Part shown: positions 34,173 through 43,510 of the stretch, one piece after another | Layout of the letters: every line of letters starts with the position of its first letter | Position numbering within the stretch: position 1 is the stretch's first letter | Assembly (NCBI GenBank): GCA_965284565.1 | Contig: OZ260100.1 | Span: 1,488,001-1,552,000, forward strand | DNA: 64,000 nt | Source: BRH-c54 sp965284565 | GTDB lineage: Bacteria; Bacteroidota; Bacteroidia; Flavobacteriales_E; Vicingaceae | Direction of reading: 5' to 3' | Notes under the pieces: generated by a model | What the model was told of the DNA's origin: nothing | Database searches by the model: none | Seen by the model: the letters and a program-made list of their open reading frames with translations, nothing else | Program-made: the position numbers and the translations under genes

Positions 34173-35198
34173 ATGAAAATACTCATTACAGGCGGAGCAG
34201 GTTATATTGGTTCGCATACCATTATAGAGATATTAGAAAATACCGATTGGGAAGTAATTTCAGCGGATAATTATGCGAACTCTTCTGAAGCAACTTACAA
34301 ACGAATACAAGATATTACCAGCAAGCAGTTTCAATATTACAATGTAGATTTAAAAGATGTTGAAGCCACCAAAAAAGTGTTTGAAGCACACCCTAATATT
34401 TCAGGAATTATCCATTTTGCTGCTTTTAAGACTGTGCCTGAATCGGTAGCGAACCCATTAACTTATTACGATAATAATGTCAATTCATTAATTAATATTT
34501 TATCTTGCCAAAAAGAATTTAATATCCCAAATTTAATTTTTTCATCTTCTTGTTCTGTGTATGGTAATGTAAATGAGTTACCTGTAACTGAAGAAACTCT
34601 TATGGAAAAAGCTGAATCTCCTTACGCTTATACCAAACAAATAGGAGAAAGAATAGTGGATGATTTTATTATGGCAAATAATAATTATAAAGCTATTTCG
34701 TTAAGGTATTTTAATCCAGTTGGAGCTCACCAAAGTGGTTTAAACGGAGAGTTACCGCTTACTACACCTAATAATTTAGTGCCTTATATTACTCAAACAG
34801 CTATTGGTAAATTACAACAACTAACCATTTTTGGAGGTGATTATCCAACTGCTGATGGAACTTGTATTAGAGATTATATACATGTAAGTGATATTGCTTC
34901 AGCTCATCTATTGGCATTACAAAAACTAATTAAGGATAAAGATTTTCAAAACCATAGTATTATTAATTTAGGAACTGGAAAAGGAGTGAGTGTGTTAGAA
35001 GTAGTAAAAGCATTTGAAAAAGTTAGTGGTAAAAAATTAAATTATGTTATAGGAAAAAGAAGAGAAGGAGATGTTCAAGCTATTTATGCTAACAACCAAA
35101 AAGCTCAACAATTATTAGATTGGAAACCTATTTACAATATCGAAGATATGATGCTTTCCGCTTGGAAATGGGAACAAAATCTACATGATAATTTATAA
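34173..35198 (+). CDS. galE: UDP-glucose 4-epimerase
   Basis: Interconverts UDP-glucose and UDP-galactose (or the N-acetyl forms). 341 residues with the NAD loop ITGGAGYIGS at the N-terminus, SSCSVYGN, the active-site Tyr-Lys in YAYTKQ, RYFNPVGAH, and RREGDVQAIYAN. It closes the polysaccharide region and is followed after 2-20 bases by an outer-membrane barrel gene. The substrate pair cannot be set by sequence inspection alone. Confidence 0.95.
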   Translation: MKILITGGAGYIGSHTIIEILENTDWEVISADNYANSSEATYKRIQDITSKQFQYYNVDLKDVEATKKVFEAHPNISGIIHFAAFKTVPESVANPLTYYDNNVNSLINILSCQKEFNIPNLIFSSSCSVYGNVNELPVTEETLMEKAESPYAYTKQIGERIVDDFIMANNNYKAISLRYFNPVGAHQSGLNGELPLTTPNNLVPYITQTAIGKLQQLTIFGGDYPTADGTCIRDYIHVSDIASAHLLALQKLIKDKDFQNHSIINLGTGKGVSVLEVVKAFEKVSGKKLNYVIGKRREGDVQAIYANNQKAQQLLDWKPIYNIEDMMLSAWKWEQNLHDNL

Positions 35199-35218
35199 GG
35201 ATGCTTGCATTAAGTAAA

Positions 35219-36100
35219 ATGAAGTGTTATTTGTTGTTGTTTGGTATAATATTGAGCAATTTTTTAGTTGCTCAGGATTATATTGTTATTAATGGTGATG
35301 ATACCGTTTATTGTAAGATAGAAAGTGTTGGGGCTCAAAAAATATTTTTTTTGATTCCAACTGATAGCGTACCGTATAATTCATCATTATTGCTATCACA
35401 AGTTAATTCATATTATTTTAATCATTCTTTTGAAGAACAAGATACTGTTGCAACCGTAAAAAAATTAAAAAAAGAAAGAGTAAAAATAGATAGGAAATCA
35501 GCTCCACTTTTTCGGTTTTCGGCTAGTTATGGATTGGGATATTTTGATTATCAAAACATAAAAGAGAGTGCCTATACAAAAGAACTTAAAAGTGGTTACA
35601 ATGCTACTTTTGAAGCACATTATTTTCCCGAAGGGTTTAATTATGGCTTGGGCATTAAAGCCTCAAATTTTACTAGTAAACATCAAGCAGATAATATGTC
35701 AATTGTAGATGAAGTTGGCAATAATTTAATAGGGCAATTGAGTGATGATATTACCATAAATTATCTTGCAGGTTCTTTTGTTTTAAGATGGTTACAGAAA
35801 GATTTTATAAGTGGAGTGTATATTGACTTTTCTTTTGGAAAAACATTTTATATCAATAACAATATTATGTTAACAGAAAAATTTAAAACTGAAGCAAATG
35901 GTTATGCTTTTAATGTTGCTGCCGGGTATGATTACAAACTATGGCGAAATTTAGCTATAGGTTTAAATGTAGCATATAACAGAACATATATTAATGAGAT
36001 GGAAATAAACGGAGAAACATTTAAAATTGATAAAGAATATAAAGAAAGTCAAATATCTCGCTATCATTTTGTTTTTGGAATTAGATACTTATTCAAATAA
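35219..36100 (+). CDS. outer-membrane β-barrel protein
   Basis: 293 residues from Met at 35219 (a 6-residue longer frame starts at 35201). Signal peptide CYLLLFGIILSNFLVAQ, then a β-rich protein with alternating hydrophobic strands and a C-terminal aromatic residue pattern (YHFVFGIRYLFK) as in small outer-membrane barrels. Function unknown. It lies 20 bases after galE on the same strand, and no terminator separates them. Confidence 0.75.
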   Translation: MKCYLLLFGIILSNFLVAQDYIVINGDDTVYCKIESVGAQKIFFLIPTDSVPYNSSLLLSQVNSYYFNHSFEEQDTVATVKKLKKERVKIDRKSAPLFRFSASYGLGYFDYQNIKESAYTKELKSGYNATFEAHYFPEGFNYGLGIKASNFTSKHQADNMSIVDEVGNNLIGQLSDDITINYLAGSFVLRWLQKDFISGVYIDFSFGKTFYINNNIMLTEKFKTEANGYAFNVAAGYDYKLWRNLAIGLNVAYNRTYINEMEINGETFKIDKEYKESQISRYHFVFGIRYLFK

Positions 36101-36168
36101 TACTCAATTAGAAGCTTAAAAAATCAATTTTTTATTCTTCCTTAACAATTACCACCCTTCAAAATAAT

Positions 36169-36195
36169 TTGTAAAGGTTCTAAATAGTAACTTTG
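36169..36195 (+). promoter_or_regulatory. korAB promoter
   Basis: TTTG ending at 36171 and TAACTTTG at 36188-36195 fit the Bacteroidetes -33/-7 pattern, with a spacer of 16 bases, one below the usual minimum. The korA ATG follows 18 bases later. Confidence 0.6.
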
Positions 36196-36213
36196 TAGTG
36201 TAAAAATGTTATT

Positions 36214-38046
36214 ATGACAAAAAATATAGAAGAACTGGAAGAGGTAGTAATTAAGTTTGCTGGCGATTCTGGTGATGGAATGCAACTTACAGGATCGCAG
36301 TTTAGTAACACAACAGCTTTTATAGGTAATGATTTATCTACTTTCCCTGATTTTCCTGCAGAAATTAGAGCTCCGCAAGGTACTGTAGCAGGAGTTAGTG
36401 GTTTTAAAATACAATTTGGTAGTACATCAGTTTTTTCTCCAGGAGATGAAGCTGATGTTTTGGTGGCTATGAACCCAGCAGCATTAAAGGCTAACTTAAC
36501 ATCTATAAAAGTTAGAGGAACTATTATAATAGACAGCGATAGTTTTAAATTAAAAGATTTTGAGAAAGCTCAATTCTCTTCTAATCCTTTAGAAGATGGT
36601 ACTTTAGATGGATACAATTTAATTCAAGCACCAATAACTAGTTTAACAAAAGAAAGTGTTTCCGAGTTTGATATAGAAAATAAAAGTAGAACCCGAAGCA
36701 AAAATATGTTTGCTTTAGGTATAGTTTATTGGCTGTTTAACAGGCCGTTAAATATTACTGAAAACTTTTTAGACGCTAAATTTTCTAAACAACCTGAATT
36801 AGCTAAAGCCAATAAAGCAGCCTTAAAAGCAGGTTACAATTTTGCTATAACAGTAGAATTATTACCTTCAAACTATACAATTAAACCAGCTACTTTACCA
36901 AAAGGTAAATATAGAAGTATCACAGGAAATACAGCAACAGCATGGGGTTTGTTAGCAGCAGCTGAAGCTTCAAAATTAAAATTATTTTTAGGGACATATC
37001 CCATTACTCCTGCATCAGACATTTTACATGAGTTATCAAAATATAAAAATTTTGAAGTTATTTCTTTTCAAGCGGAAGATGAAATTGCAGGTATTTGTTC
37101 TGCAATAGGAGCAAGCTTTGCAGGTAATTTAGCTGTTACATCAACTTCAGGGCCTGGATTAGCACTAAAAGGTGAAGCTATTGGTTTGGCAATGATGACA
37201 GAGCTCCCTATTGTAATTATTGATGTTCAGCGAGGAGGTCCTTCTACAGGGTTACCAACAAAAACTGAACAATCAGATTTAATGCAAGCAGTTTATGGAA
37301 GAAATGGAGAAAGTCCTGTAATTGTTATTGCAGCTAGCACGCCCTCAAACTGTTTTGATTTTGCATACCAAGCAGCAAAGTTAGCTTTAGAACACATGAC
37401 ACCAGTTATTTTATTAACGGATGGATTTATTGCTAATGGTGCCGAACCATGGAAAATTAAGAAATTGGCTGATATGCCTTCAATTACGCTGAATATGGCA
37501 ACTAAAAAAGAAGGCTGGAGCCCTTATTTAAGAGATGAGAAAACTCTTGCCAGACAATGGGCTATACCAGGAACAAAAGAATTAGAACATAGAATTGGGG
37601 GATTAGAAAAACAAGATGTTTCTGGAAATGTTTCTTATGAACCTGAAAATCATGAAAAGATGGTAAGTCTAAGAGCAGAAAAAGTAAAAAGAGTAGCTAA
37701 TTTTATTCCAGAACTTACAGTTCAAGGAGCTTCAGAAGGAGATTTATTAATTGTTGGTTGGGGAGGGACGTATGGAAGCATTCTTACAGCATATAGTGAA
37801 TTAATTAAAGAGCATAAAAGTGTAGGATTTGCACATTTCAATTATATCAATCCACTTCCTAAAAATACGGAAAAAGTTTTTTCTAACTATAAAACTATAT
37901 TGGTTTGTGAATTAAATTCAGGCCAATTTGTACGCTTACTTAAAGGAGAATTGTCTCAATTTAATTACCAACAATATAATAAGGTTCAAGGGTTACCTTT
38001 TTCTAAAAAAGAACTAATTAACGAATTTACAAAATATTTAAAATAA
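36214..38046 (+). CDS. korA: 2-oxoacid:ferredoxin oxidoreductase, fused gamma-alpha subunit
   Basis: 610 residues. The N-terminal gamma domain begins VVIKFAGDSGDGMQLTGSQF; the alpha domain (TPP-pyrimidine side) follows from about residue 235 with GTYPITPASDILHEL, FQAEDEIAGICSAIGASFAG and TSTSGPGLALKGEA. With KorB it oxidatively decarboxylates 2-oxoglutarate (or another 2-oxoacid) to acyl-CoA using ferredoxin. This fusion pairs with a separate beta subunit downstream. Separated from korB by 8 bases; clear operon. Confidence 0.94.
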   Translation: MTKNIEELEEVVIKFAGDSGDGMQLTGSQFSNTTAFIGNDLSTFPDFPAEIRAPQGTVAGVSGFKIQFGSTSVFSPGDEADVLVAMNPAALKANLTSIKVRGTIIIDSDSFKLKDFEKAQFSSNPLEDGTLDGYNLIQAPITSLTKESVSEFDIENKSRTRSKNMFALGIVYWLFNRPLNITENFLDAKFSKQPELAKANKAALKAGYNFAITVELLPSNYTIKPATLPKGKYRSITGNTATAWGLLAAAEASKLKLFLGTYPITPASDILHELSKYKNFEVISFQAEDEIAGICSAIGASFAGNLAVTSTSGPGLALKGEAIGLAMMTELPIVIIDVQRGGPSTGLPTKTEQSDLMQAVYGRNGESPVIVIAASTPSNCFDFAYQAAKLALEHMTPVILLTDGFIANGAEPWKIKKLADMPSITLNMATKKEGWSPYLRDEKTLARQWAIPGTKELEHRIGGLEKQDVSGNVSYEPENHEKMVSLRAEKVKRVANFIPELTVQGASEGDLLIVGWGGTYGSILTAYSELIKEHKSVGFAHFNYINPLPKNTEKVFSNYKTILVCELNSGQFVRLLKGELSQFNYQQYNKVQGLPFSKKELINEFTKYLK

Positions 38047-38054
38047 CTATTTTA

Positions 38055-39077
38055 ATGGAACACTTAGTTAAAAATCAACAACTTACTTTTAAAGATTTTT
38101 CTACAGATCAAGATGTTAGATGGTGTCCGGGTTGCGGAGATTATGCTATCTTGAGTGCTATGCAAAAAGCTTTACCTCAAATAGGAAAAGAAAAAAAAGA
38201 TATTGTTTTTATTTCCGGAATTGGATGTTCATCTCGTTTTCCGTATTATGTAGAAACTTACGGATTTCATTCCATACATGGTAGAGCACCAGCAATTGCT
38301 ACTGGAGTAAAATTAGGAAACCCAAGTTTAAGTGTTTGGCAAATTACTGGTGATGGAGATGCTTTAGCTATTGGTGGAAATCATTTTGTTCATGTATTAA
38401 GAAGAAATGTGGATATCAACATGATTCTTTTTAATAATGAAATTTATGGATTAACCAAAGGACAATTTTCTCCAACATCAAAAACTGGTATTCAAACTAA
38501 GTCATCTCCACAGGGTACGGTGGATAAAGCTTTTAATCCAGGAAAATTAGCCATAGGAGCTGGAGCAACTTTTTTTGCAAGGGTAGTAGATGTAAATCCG
38601 AAAAAAATGGTTGATGTTTTTGTTGAAGCAGAAAAACATAGAGGAACTTCTTTAGTAGAAATATTACAAAATTGTGTTATTTTTAATGATAAAGTGTTTT
38701 CTGCTATAACTGATAAAGATGTAAAATTAGATAATCAGTTATGGGTAGAACATGGTAAACCAATGATTTTTGGGAAAGAAAATGACAAAGGGATTCGTTT
38801 AAATGGATTAAAACTAGAAGTGGTTACTATTGGAGAAAATGGTATTACTGAAAAAGATATTTTAGTACATGATGCTTATTGCAAAGATGAAACACTTCAC
38901 AACATGTTAGTTAATATGACGTTACCTGAAATGCCTGTTGCTTTTGGGGTTATAAGAAGTGTTAAAGCATCTACTTTTAATGATAAGTTATGGGAACAAA
39001 TTAGCCATGAAAAAACTAAAGCTAAATTTTCTTCTATCGATGAGGTGGTTAATAGCGGAGTAACTTGGGAGATATAA
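38055..39077 (+). CDS. korB: 2-oxoacid:ferredoxin oxidoreductase, beta subunit
   Basis: 340 residues. TPP and cluster motifs: WCPGCGDYAILSAM, GIGCSSRFPYY, and the diphosphate-site GDGDALAIGGNHFVH with NNEIYGLTKGQ. Partner of the preceding alpha/gamma fusion. The cysteines in CPGC and CSS fit a [4Fe-4S] cluster of the short KorB type, which needs no separate delta subunit. A 20-bp stem terminator follows. Natural substrate probably 2-oxoglutarate. Confidence 0.94.
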   Translation: MEHLVKNQQLTFKDFSTDQDVRWCPGCGDYAILSAMQKALPQIGKEKKDIVFISGIGCSSRFPYYVETYGFHSIHGRAPAIATGVKLGNPSLSVWQITGDGDALAIGGNHFVHVLRRNVDINMILFNNEIYGLTKGQFSPTSKTGIQTKSSPQGTVDKAFNPGKLAIGAGATFFARVVDVNPKKMVDVFVEAEKHRGTSLVEILQNCVIFNDKVFSAITDKDVKLDNQLWVEHGKPMIFGKENDKGIRLNGLKLEVVTIGENGITEKDILVHDAYCKDETLHNMLVNMTLPEMPVAFGVIRSVKASTFNDKLWEQISHEKTKAKFSSIDEVVNSGVTWEI

Positions 39078-39095
39078 AACTCTTGTTAGTTATAC

Positions 39096-39140
39096 AAAAA
39101 AGAAAAGCGGTTGAGTATTACTCAACCGCTTTTCTTTTTT
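39096..39140. terminator. bidirectional 20-bp stem terminator
   Basis: Perfect arms 39096-39115 and 39121-39140 (core AGCGGTTGAG and its complement) with a 5-base loop and A/T-rich ends on both sides. It serves korB and the convergent T9SS protein gene. Confidence 0.93.
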
Positions 39141-39159
39141 CTTAATAATTGGTTTGTTA

Positions 39160-42100
39160 TTATCTTAATAAGTTAACATGTCCCATCATTTCATGGCGTC
39201 TGTTTACAAATAGTTCTTTAGTTTCTATTCTCCAAACATAAGTTCCTACAGGAGCAGGAGCACCCATATAAGTCCCATCCCATCCTTCTTCTATGTCATC
39301 CGTTTCAAAGATTTTTTCTCCCCATCTATCAAAAATGTACATTTTGAATTGAGACAAGTCAATACCTTCCCCGTAAGCTCTAAATGTTTCGTTTAGATTA
39401 TCAGAGTCAGGTGTAAATGAATTAGGCACATAAAATAGGAATATATCAGTAATGGTAACAACTCTCATAGTAGAGTCTACACAACCATCTTCATTTGTTA
39501 CTGTAAGCCACACATTATAAACACCAGGCATTCCTGCTGGGAATAAGTGTATCGGATTTGTAAATGTTGAAGAATCTGGAGCTACACCTGTATTAAAATC
39601 CCATAAGTAACTCAAATTACCTTGTCCTGTAGATTGGTTAGTAAAACTAATTTCTGGAAATAAGAAAGTTGTTTCTTCAGGATCCGCATAAAAATCAGCA
39701 TTAGGATAATCTTTTGGACAAACATAATTTGCTATTGTTGTATCTAAAACACATCCATTAATAGTAGTTACAGTAACAGTTAAATCTCTACAAACAGGAG
39801 TGTTAAAAGTGTTTGTAATTGTATTTCCAGATAATGTTGAACCATCACTAAAGTCCCAAACTGTATTACCAACAAGGTTGTTTGGAACAGAAGTATTGTT
39901 AAATTCTACTGTAATAGGGTAACAACTATCAGGCTTGTTTCTAGCAATATCTAATACAGGTACATCATACCAAAAAACTTGGTAATTAAGTGTGTCGGGA
40001 GGTGTAGTACAATCATCGGTAATTACTACATAATAATCAGTTGGAGAAGAACCAGGAGTAACATTCATAGTAGTTCCATTACCTAATAATACCCCGCCTT
40101 CATACCAATCGTAATTATAACCAACTCCAGAGCCTCCAATAGCACTAGCATCTAATGTTGTACTAAAGCCTTCACATACTGTATCAGTATATTGTGTTGA
40201 TGATCCAGTTATATTTGGGAATAATGAGATACATACTTGTTGTGTATCAGATATACAACCATTAACATCGGTTGCAAAAACCTCATAACAACTAGGAGAA
40301 ATAATTGGATTTACATTATGAGGTCCGTTACCTGGTATATTTGTGTTAGTAGTATTGTCTGTCCATGTAAGTGTATGTGTACCCGTACCACCGATAGATG
40401 TTGCGCTAATTTGTTTAGTACCATCAATACAAATGGTATCATCAGCAGTAATATTATCAACAAACATTTGGTCTGGTTCATAAATATATATAGTTGTATC
40501 AGTTGTACATCCACTTGTATCTGTAGAGGTTATGATATAAGTGCCAGCAGGTAAGTTCTCTAAAGAGTCACTACCAGCAGTCATATTTGGTGTGGTTTGT
40601 AATATAGTATTTGTAGTACTATCAGTATAAGTAATGGTTTGTACTTCACTTCCTACTAGAAAATATGGTGTAACCACTATTTTACCATCAGTATCTCCAT
40701 AACAAGTGTTATCTGTTGTTGTAACTTGTGGTATCTGACAACATTGTACATTTATGGTAATAGAATCGGTATCAATACAGCCGCCATTAATATTAGTTAC
40801 TGTAACATAATAAGTTGTAGGTAAAGTAGGTGATAAAGTAGGGTTTTGTAATGTAGTATCATTTATACCAAAATTAGGTGTCCATTCATACGTAAAGTCA
40901 TTTGGATCTGGAGTAGTTGGACACCAATTAAACCTTGTTATTGGTCTTTTTGTTTGATCTCCCGGAGTAATTTGGGTTGTTGGACACGCAGCTACAGCAT
41001 CACTTCTATACCATAAACTAGAATTAAATGGAGTGGTAGTCCAAGGGGTGACAGAGTTGCTTGTGAATCCTGTACTTAAATTATTATAACAAATTTCTAC
41101 TACTAAATTAGATGTTCCATCCCATTCATAAGCAATATCTAATGGGTGAGTATTCCACCCCACAGTTACCATATGGTTTACAGGGTTTAATACTTGTGTT
41201 AAACCAGTTTCCCAAGTGGTTAAATTGGTTATTTGAGTACATTTCATAGAAATCTGGAAACTATTGTAAACGTTTGTACCATTTATTTGGGTTACTTGCC
41301 AAGCAATTTCATTTATTTTCCCCCCCATAAAACCCATTGTATTTAGCTCAGCAGCAGTAAATAAAAATTGATGTTTGGCATTTCTGTACCAGTTACCATA
41401 AGGAGCAGGGTAAGATGTGGTAGAGTTTGAACCAGTTTGTGTACCTACAGAAATTTGGGTCGCTGGAGAAGAACATACATTAGTTATACTAGGGCCACAA
41501 GTTGCTGGTATACCACCACCTAAATCTAAGTTTACTAAAACAGTACTATCGCATTCAATAGTAGAGTCGGGAGTTAAAATATTTATATTAGGAGCAACTA
41601 CAGGAGCAACCGTAATAGTAATAGAATCTTTTTTAGTACACCCTCCAGGGTTGGTAACATCTACGTAATAAGTATAGGTTCCAGGCACTGTAATATTAGC
41701 TTCTGGATTTGAAATAGCAGGATTATTTAAATAGTTTGTTGGATACCAATTATAAATATACCCAGGGTTAGCTGGTTGTACATTTGCATTTAATTGAATT
41801 GGTTCAAACAAACAAGATGTTGTTGAACTTTGAGAAACCGTCATAGTAAAATCGGGAACAACGGTAACGGTAACTGTATCTTTATTATTACAGCCACCGG
41901 AAAGGTTACTTGTAACTTCATAAGTTGTAGTAACACTTGGAGTTGCAATAGGGTTTGAACAAGGATTACATGAAAAGTTAGTACCTACTATAATCGGGTC
42001 TCCAGCTATAGAGGTCCAATTAAATGTTTGCCCTCCATTTGCTGATAATTGTGCAGATTGGTTTCCACATATTGTGGTATCTTTAAGAGCAACAGTACTG

Positions 42101-43305
42101 TTAATAACATCAATAACAATTACTTGAGAAGCAGAACCTACAATAGGACATGCTCCATCAATAACTGTCATGGTCCCATTTATAAAATTTGGAGAACCTG
42201 GAGGTACTGTCCAACAAACGGTAATTGTCAAAGGATTAGTACCAACTAATGTATAAGTTGCTCCTGGTAAATTATTTAGAATACTAGAATTAGCAGTATC
42301 AATTGTTAGTATATCACTTGGGTTTGTATCTGTAAATGTCATTTCAAAACAAGCAGAAGCACCTTCACAAATAGCTATAGAGTTAGGTCCTGTTGAATAA
42401 GCATTACTCCCAGGTAAAAGGGTGATTCCTCCAGCAGGTGGCGCTGGAGTTACATTTGAACAGTTAATGACGTAAAATTGATAATCGTGAACAACAGAAC
42501 CTGTAAGGTTTCCATTAGCATCAAATGATTCAATTAAAAAAGCAATAACAAAATTACCAGTTGTAGGTTGGTTGAATGTAATACAGCCTGTAAGTGGATC
42601 AAGTGTAAAATTTTGAAGAGGGGAGTTTGTATTGTAAGGAGGATTGAAAGTTACAGGGGTGCCACTGCTAGTAGGAGTAATCATAGAATAATAGATACTA
42701 TCACCATCAGGATCCGTTGCTCCTAAACAATAATTAACAGGTTGTCCAGCACAAACGTAAGGAATTGGTGCTGCATTTACTGTTGGAGAACTACCACAAA
42801 CTTGTGTTTGAGAATTTATTGTAGTACAAAAATTCATGGAATTACTTGAATTTCCTGACACGTTGGTAGCATTGTCTCTACAACATAGGTTGAAACAAAT
42901 GGACCAACTATCACACGCAGCAGGAAAGGTTATTAAAGCCTCATAAGTGTACATTAAAACCCCTTGGACTCCTCCAGAAGGATTAGGAGGACAATTACTT
43001 AATTGAGAGGCACAGGTTTGTGTTACATCTTCACGCACACCAACTTGATTAAAAGTTACAGAAGCAGGATTAGGCAACCCACAATTGTTAGTAATTGTAA
43101 CATATGAGCTACTTTGAGTAGTAGGTAGAGTACTAGGACATTTAACAAACAATTCCATTGTAAGTAAATATTGATTGGGTGTTCCTGTACAGGTGTATGT
43201 TAAGTTACCACCGGGTATATGAGATGCATAAGTACTAAAACCAAAAAATAATGTTAGTATTAATACTGATAATAAGTTTTTCATATTAGGTTTCATAAAT
43301 TTCAT
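39160..43305 (-). CDS. large T9SS type-B surface protein with SprB-like and PKD-like repeats (1381 residues)
   Basis: Starts likely at Met 43305; the longest frame (43338) adds 11 residues. Signal peptide LSVLILTLFFGFSTYASHIPGG. The N-terminal 280 residues match the neighbouring 850-residue protein. The middle holds Ig/PKD-type and SprB-like units, one with CYGDTDGKIVV. The end, PNSFTPDSDNLNETF, then FDRWGEKIFETDD, GWDGTY and GTYVWRIE, is the gliding-associated type-B sorting domain. Secreted by T9SS and bound at the cell surface, probably an adhesin. A TAATTTTG -7 element lies at 43372-43379. Confidence 0.9.
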   Translation of the reverse strand: MKFMKPNMKNLLSVLILTLFFGFSTYASHIPGGNLTYTCTGTPNQYLLTMELFVKCPSTLPTTQSSSYVTITNNCGLPNPASVTFNQVGVREDVTQTCASQLSNCPPNPSGGVQGVLMYTYEALITFPAACDSWSICFNLCCRDNATNVSGNSSNSMNFCTTINSQTQVCGSSPTVNAAPIPYVCAGQPVNYCLGATDPDGDSIYYSMITPTSSGTPVTFNPPYNTNSPLQNFTLDPLTGCITFNQPTTGNFVIAFLIESFDANGNLTGSVVHDYQFYVINCSNVTPAPPAGGITLLPGSNAYSTGPNSIAICEGASACFEMTFTDTNPSDILTIDTANSSILNNLPGATYTLVGTNPLTITVCWTVPPGSPNFINGTMTVIDGACPIVGSASQVIVIDVINSTVALKDTTICGNQSAQLSANGGQTFNWTSIAGDPIIVGTNFSCNPCSNPIATPSVTTTYEVTSNLSGGCNNKDTVTVTVVPDFTMTVSQSSTTSCLFEPIQLNANVQPANPGYIYNWYPTNYLNNPAISNPEANITVPGTYTYYVDVTNPGGCTKKDSITITVAPVVAPNINILTPDSTIECDSTVLVNLDLGGGIPATCGPSITNVCSSPATQISVGTQTGSNSTTSYPAPYGNWYRNAKHQFLFTAAELNTMGFMGGKINEIAWQVTQINGTNVYNSFQISMKCTQITNLTTWETGLTQVLNPVNHMVTVGWNTHPLDIAYEWDGTSNLVVEICYNNLSTGFTSNSVTPWTTTPFNSSLWYRSDAVAACPTTQITPGDQTKRPITRFNWCPTTPDPNDFTYEWTPNFGINDTTLQNPTLSPTLPTTYYVTVTNINGGCIDTDSITINVQCCQIPQVTTTDNTCYGDTDGKIVVTPYFLVGSEVQTITYTDSTTNTILQTTPNMTAGSDSLENLPAGTYIITSTDTSGCTTDTTIYIYEPDQMFVDNITADDTICIDGTKQISATSIGGTGTHTLTWTDNTTNTNIPGNGPHNVNPIISPSCYEVFATDVNGCISDTQQVCISLFPNITGSSTQYTDTVCEGFSTTLDASAIGGSGVGYNYDWYEGGVLLGNGTTMNVTPGSSPTDYYVVITDDCTTPPDTLNYQVFWYDVPVLDIARNKPDSCYPITVEFNNTSVPNNLVGNTVWDFSDGSTLSGNTITNTFNTPVCRDLTVTVTTINGCVLDTTIANYVCPKDYPNADFYADPEETTFLFPEISFTNQSTGQGNLSYLWDFNTGVAPDSSTFTNPIHLFPAGMPGVYNVWLTVTNEDGCVDSTMRVVTITDIFLFYVPNSFTPDSDNLNETFRAYGEGIDLSQFKMYIFDRWGEKIFETDDIEEGWDGTYMGAPAPVGTYVWRIETKELFVNRRHEMMGHVNLLR

Positions 43306-43371
43306 GTTGTTAATATTAAGAAATTCAGATGTTATCATTCTTTATGTTAAGATATGATTATCAAAATTACT

Positions 43372-43379
43372 AATTATTC
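43372..43379 (-). promoter_or_regulatory. -7 element of the large T9SS protein gene
   Basis: The minus-strand TAATTTTG (TAnnTTTG). It gives a leader of about 60 bases to the start at 43305, or 27 to 43338. Confidence 0.5.
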
Positions 43380-43464
43380 ACCTTCAAGACGAAGTAAATT
43401 AGATTAAGTTGCCTTTTATAGGGATAAAATTTAACAAAATGTTATAATAAATAAACAATAAAGA

Positions 43465-43491
43465 AAAAGCCCACTATCAAAGTGGGCTTTT
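43465..43491 (-). terminator. terminator after the 850-residue T9SS gene
   Basis: An 11-bp stem (AAAAGCCCACT and its complement) with a 5-base loop, followed by a T-rich run on the minus strand. It separates the two paralogous surface-protein genes. Confidence 0.85.
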
Positions 43492-43510
43492 CTACAGTGT
43501 AAGAAATTAT

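Noticed and set aside
40237..42249. Plus-strand frames inside the large T9SS gene
   Set aside because: Cys/Thr/Ile-rich shadows of the real minus-strand gene's Thr- and Asn-rich coding sequence.
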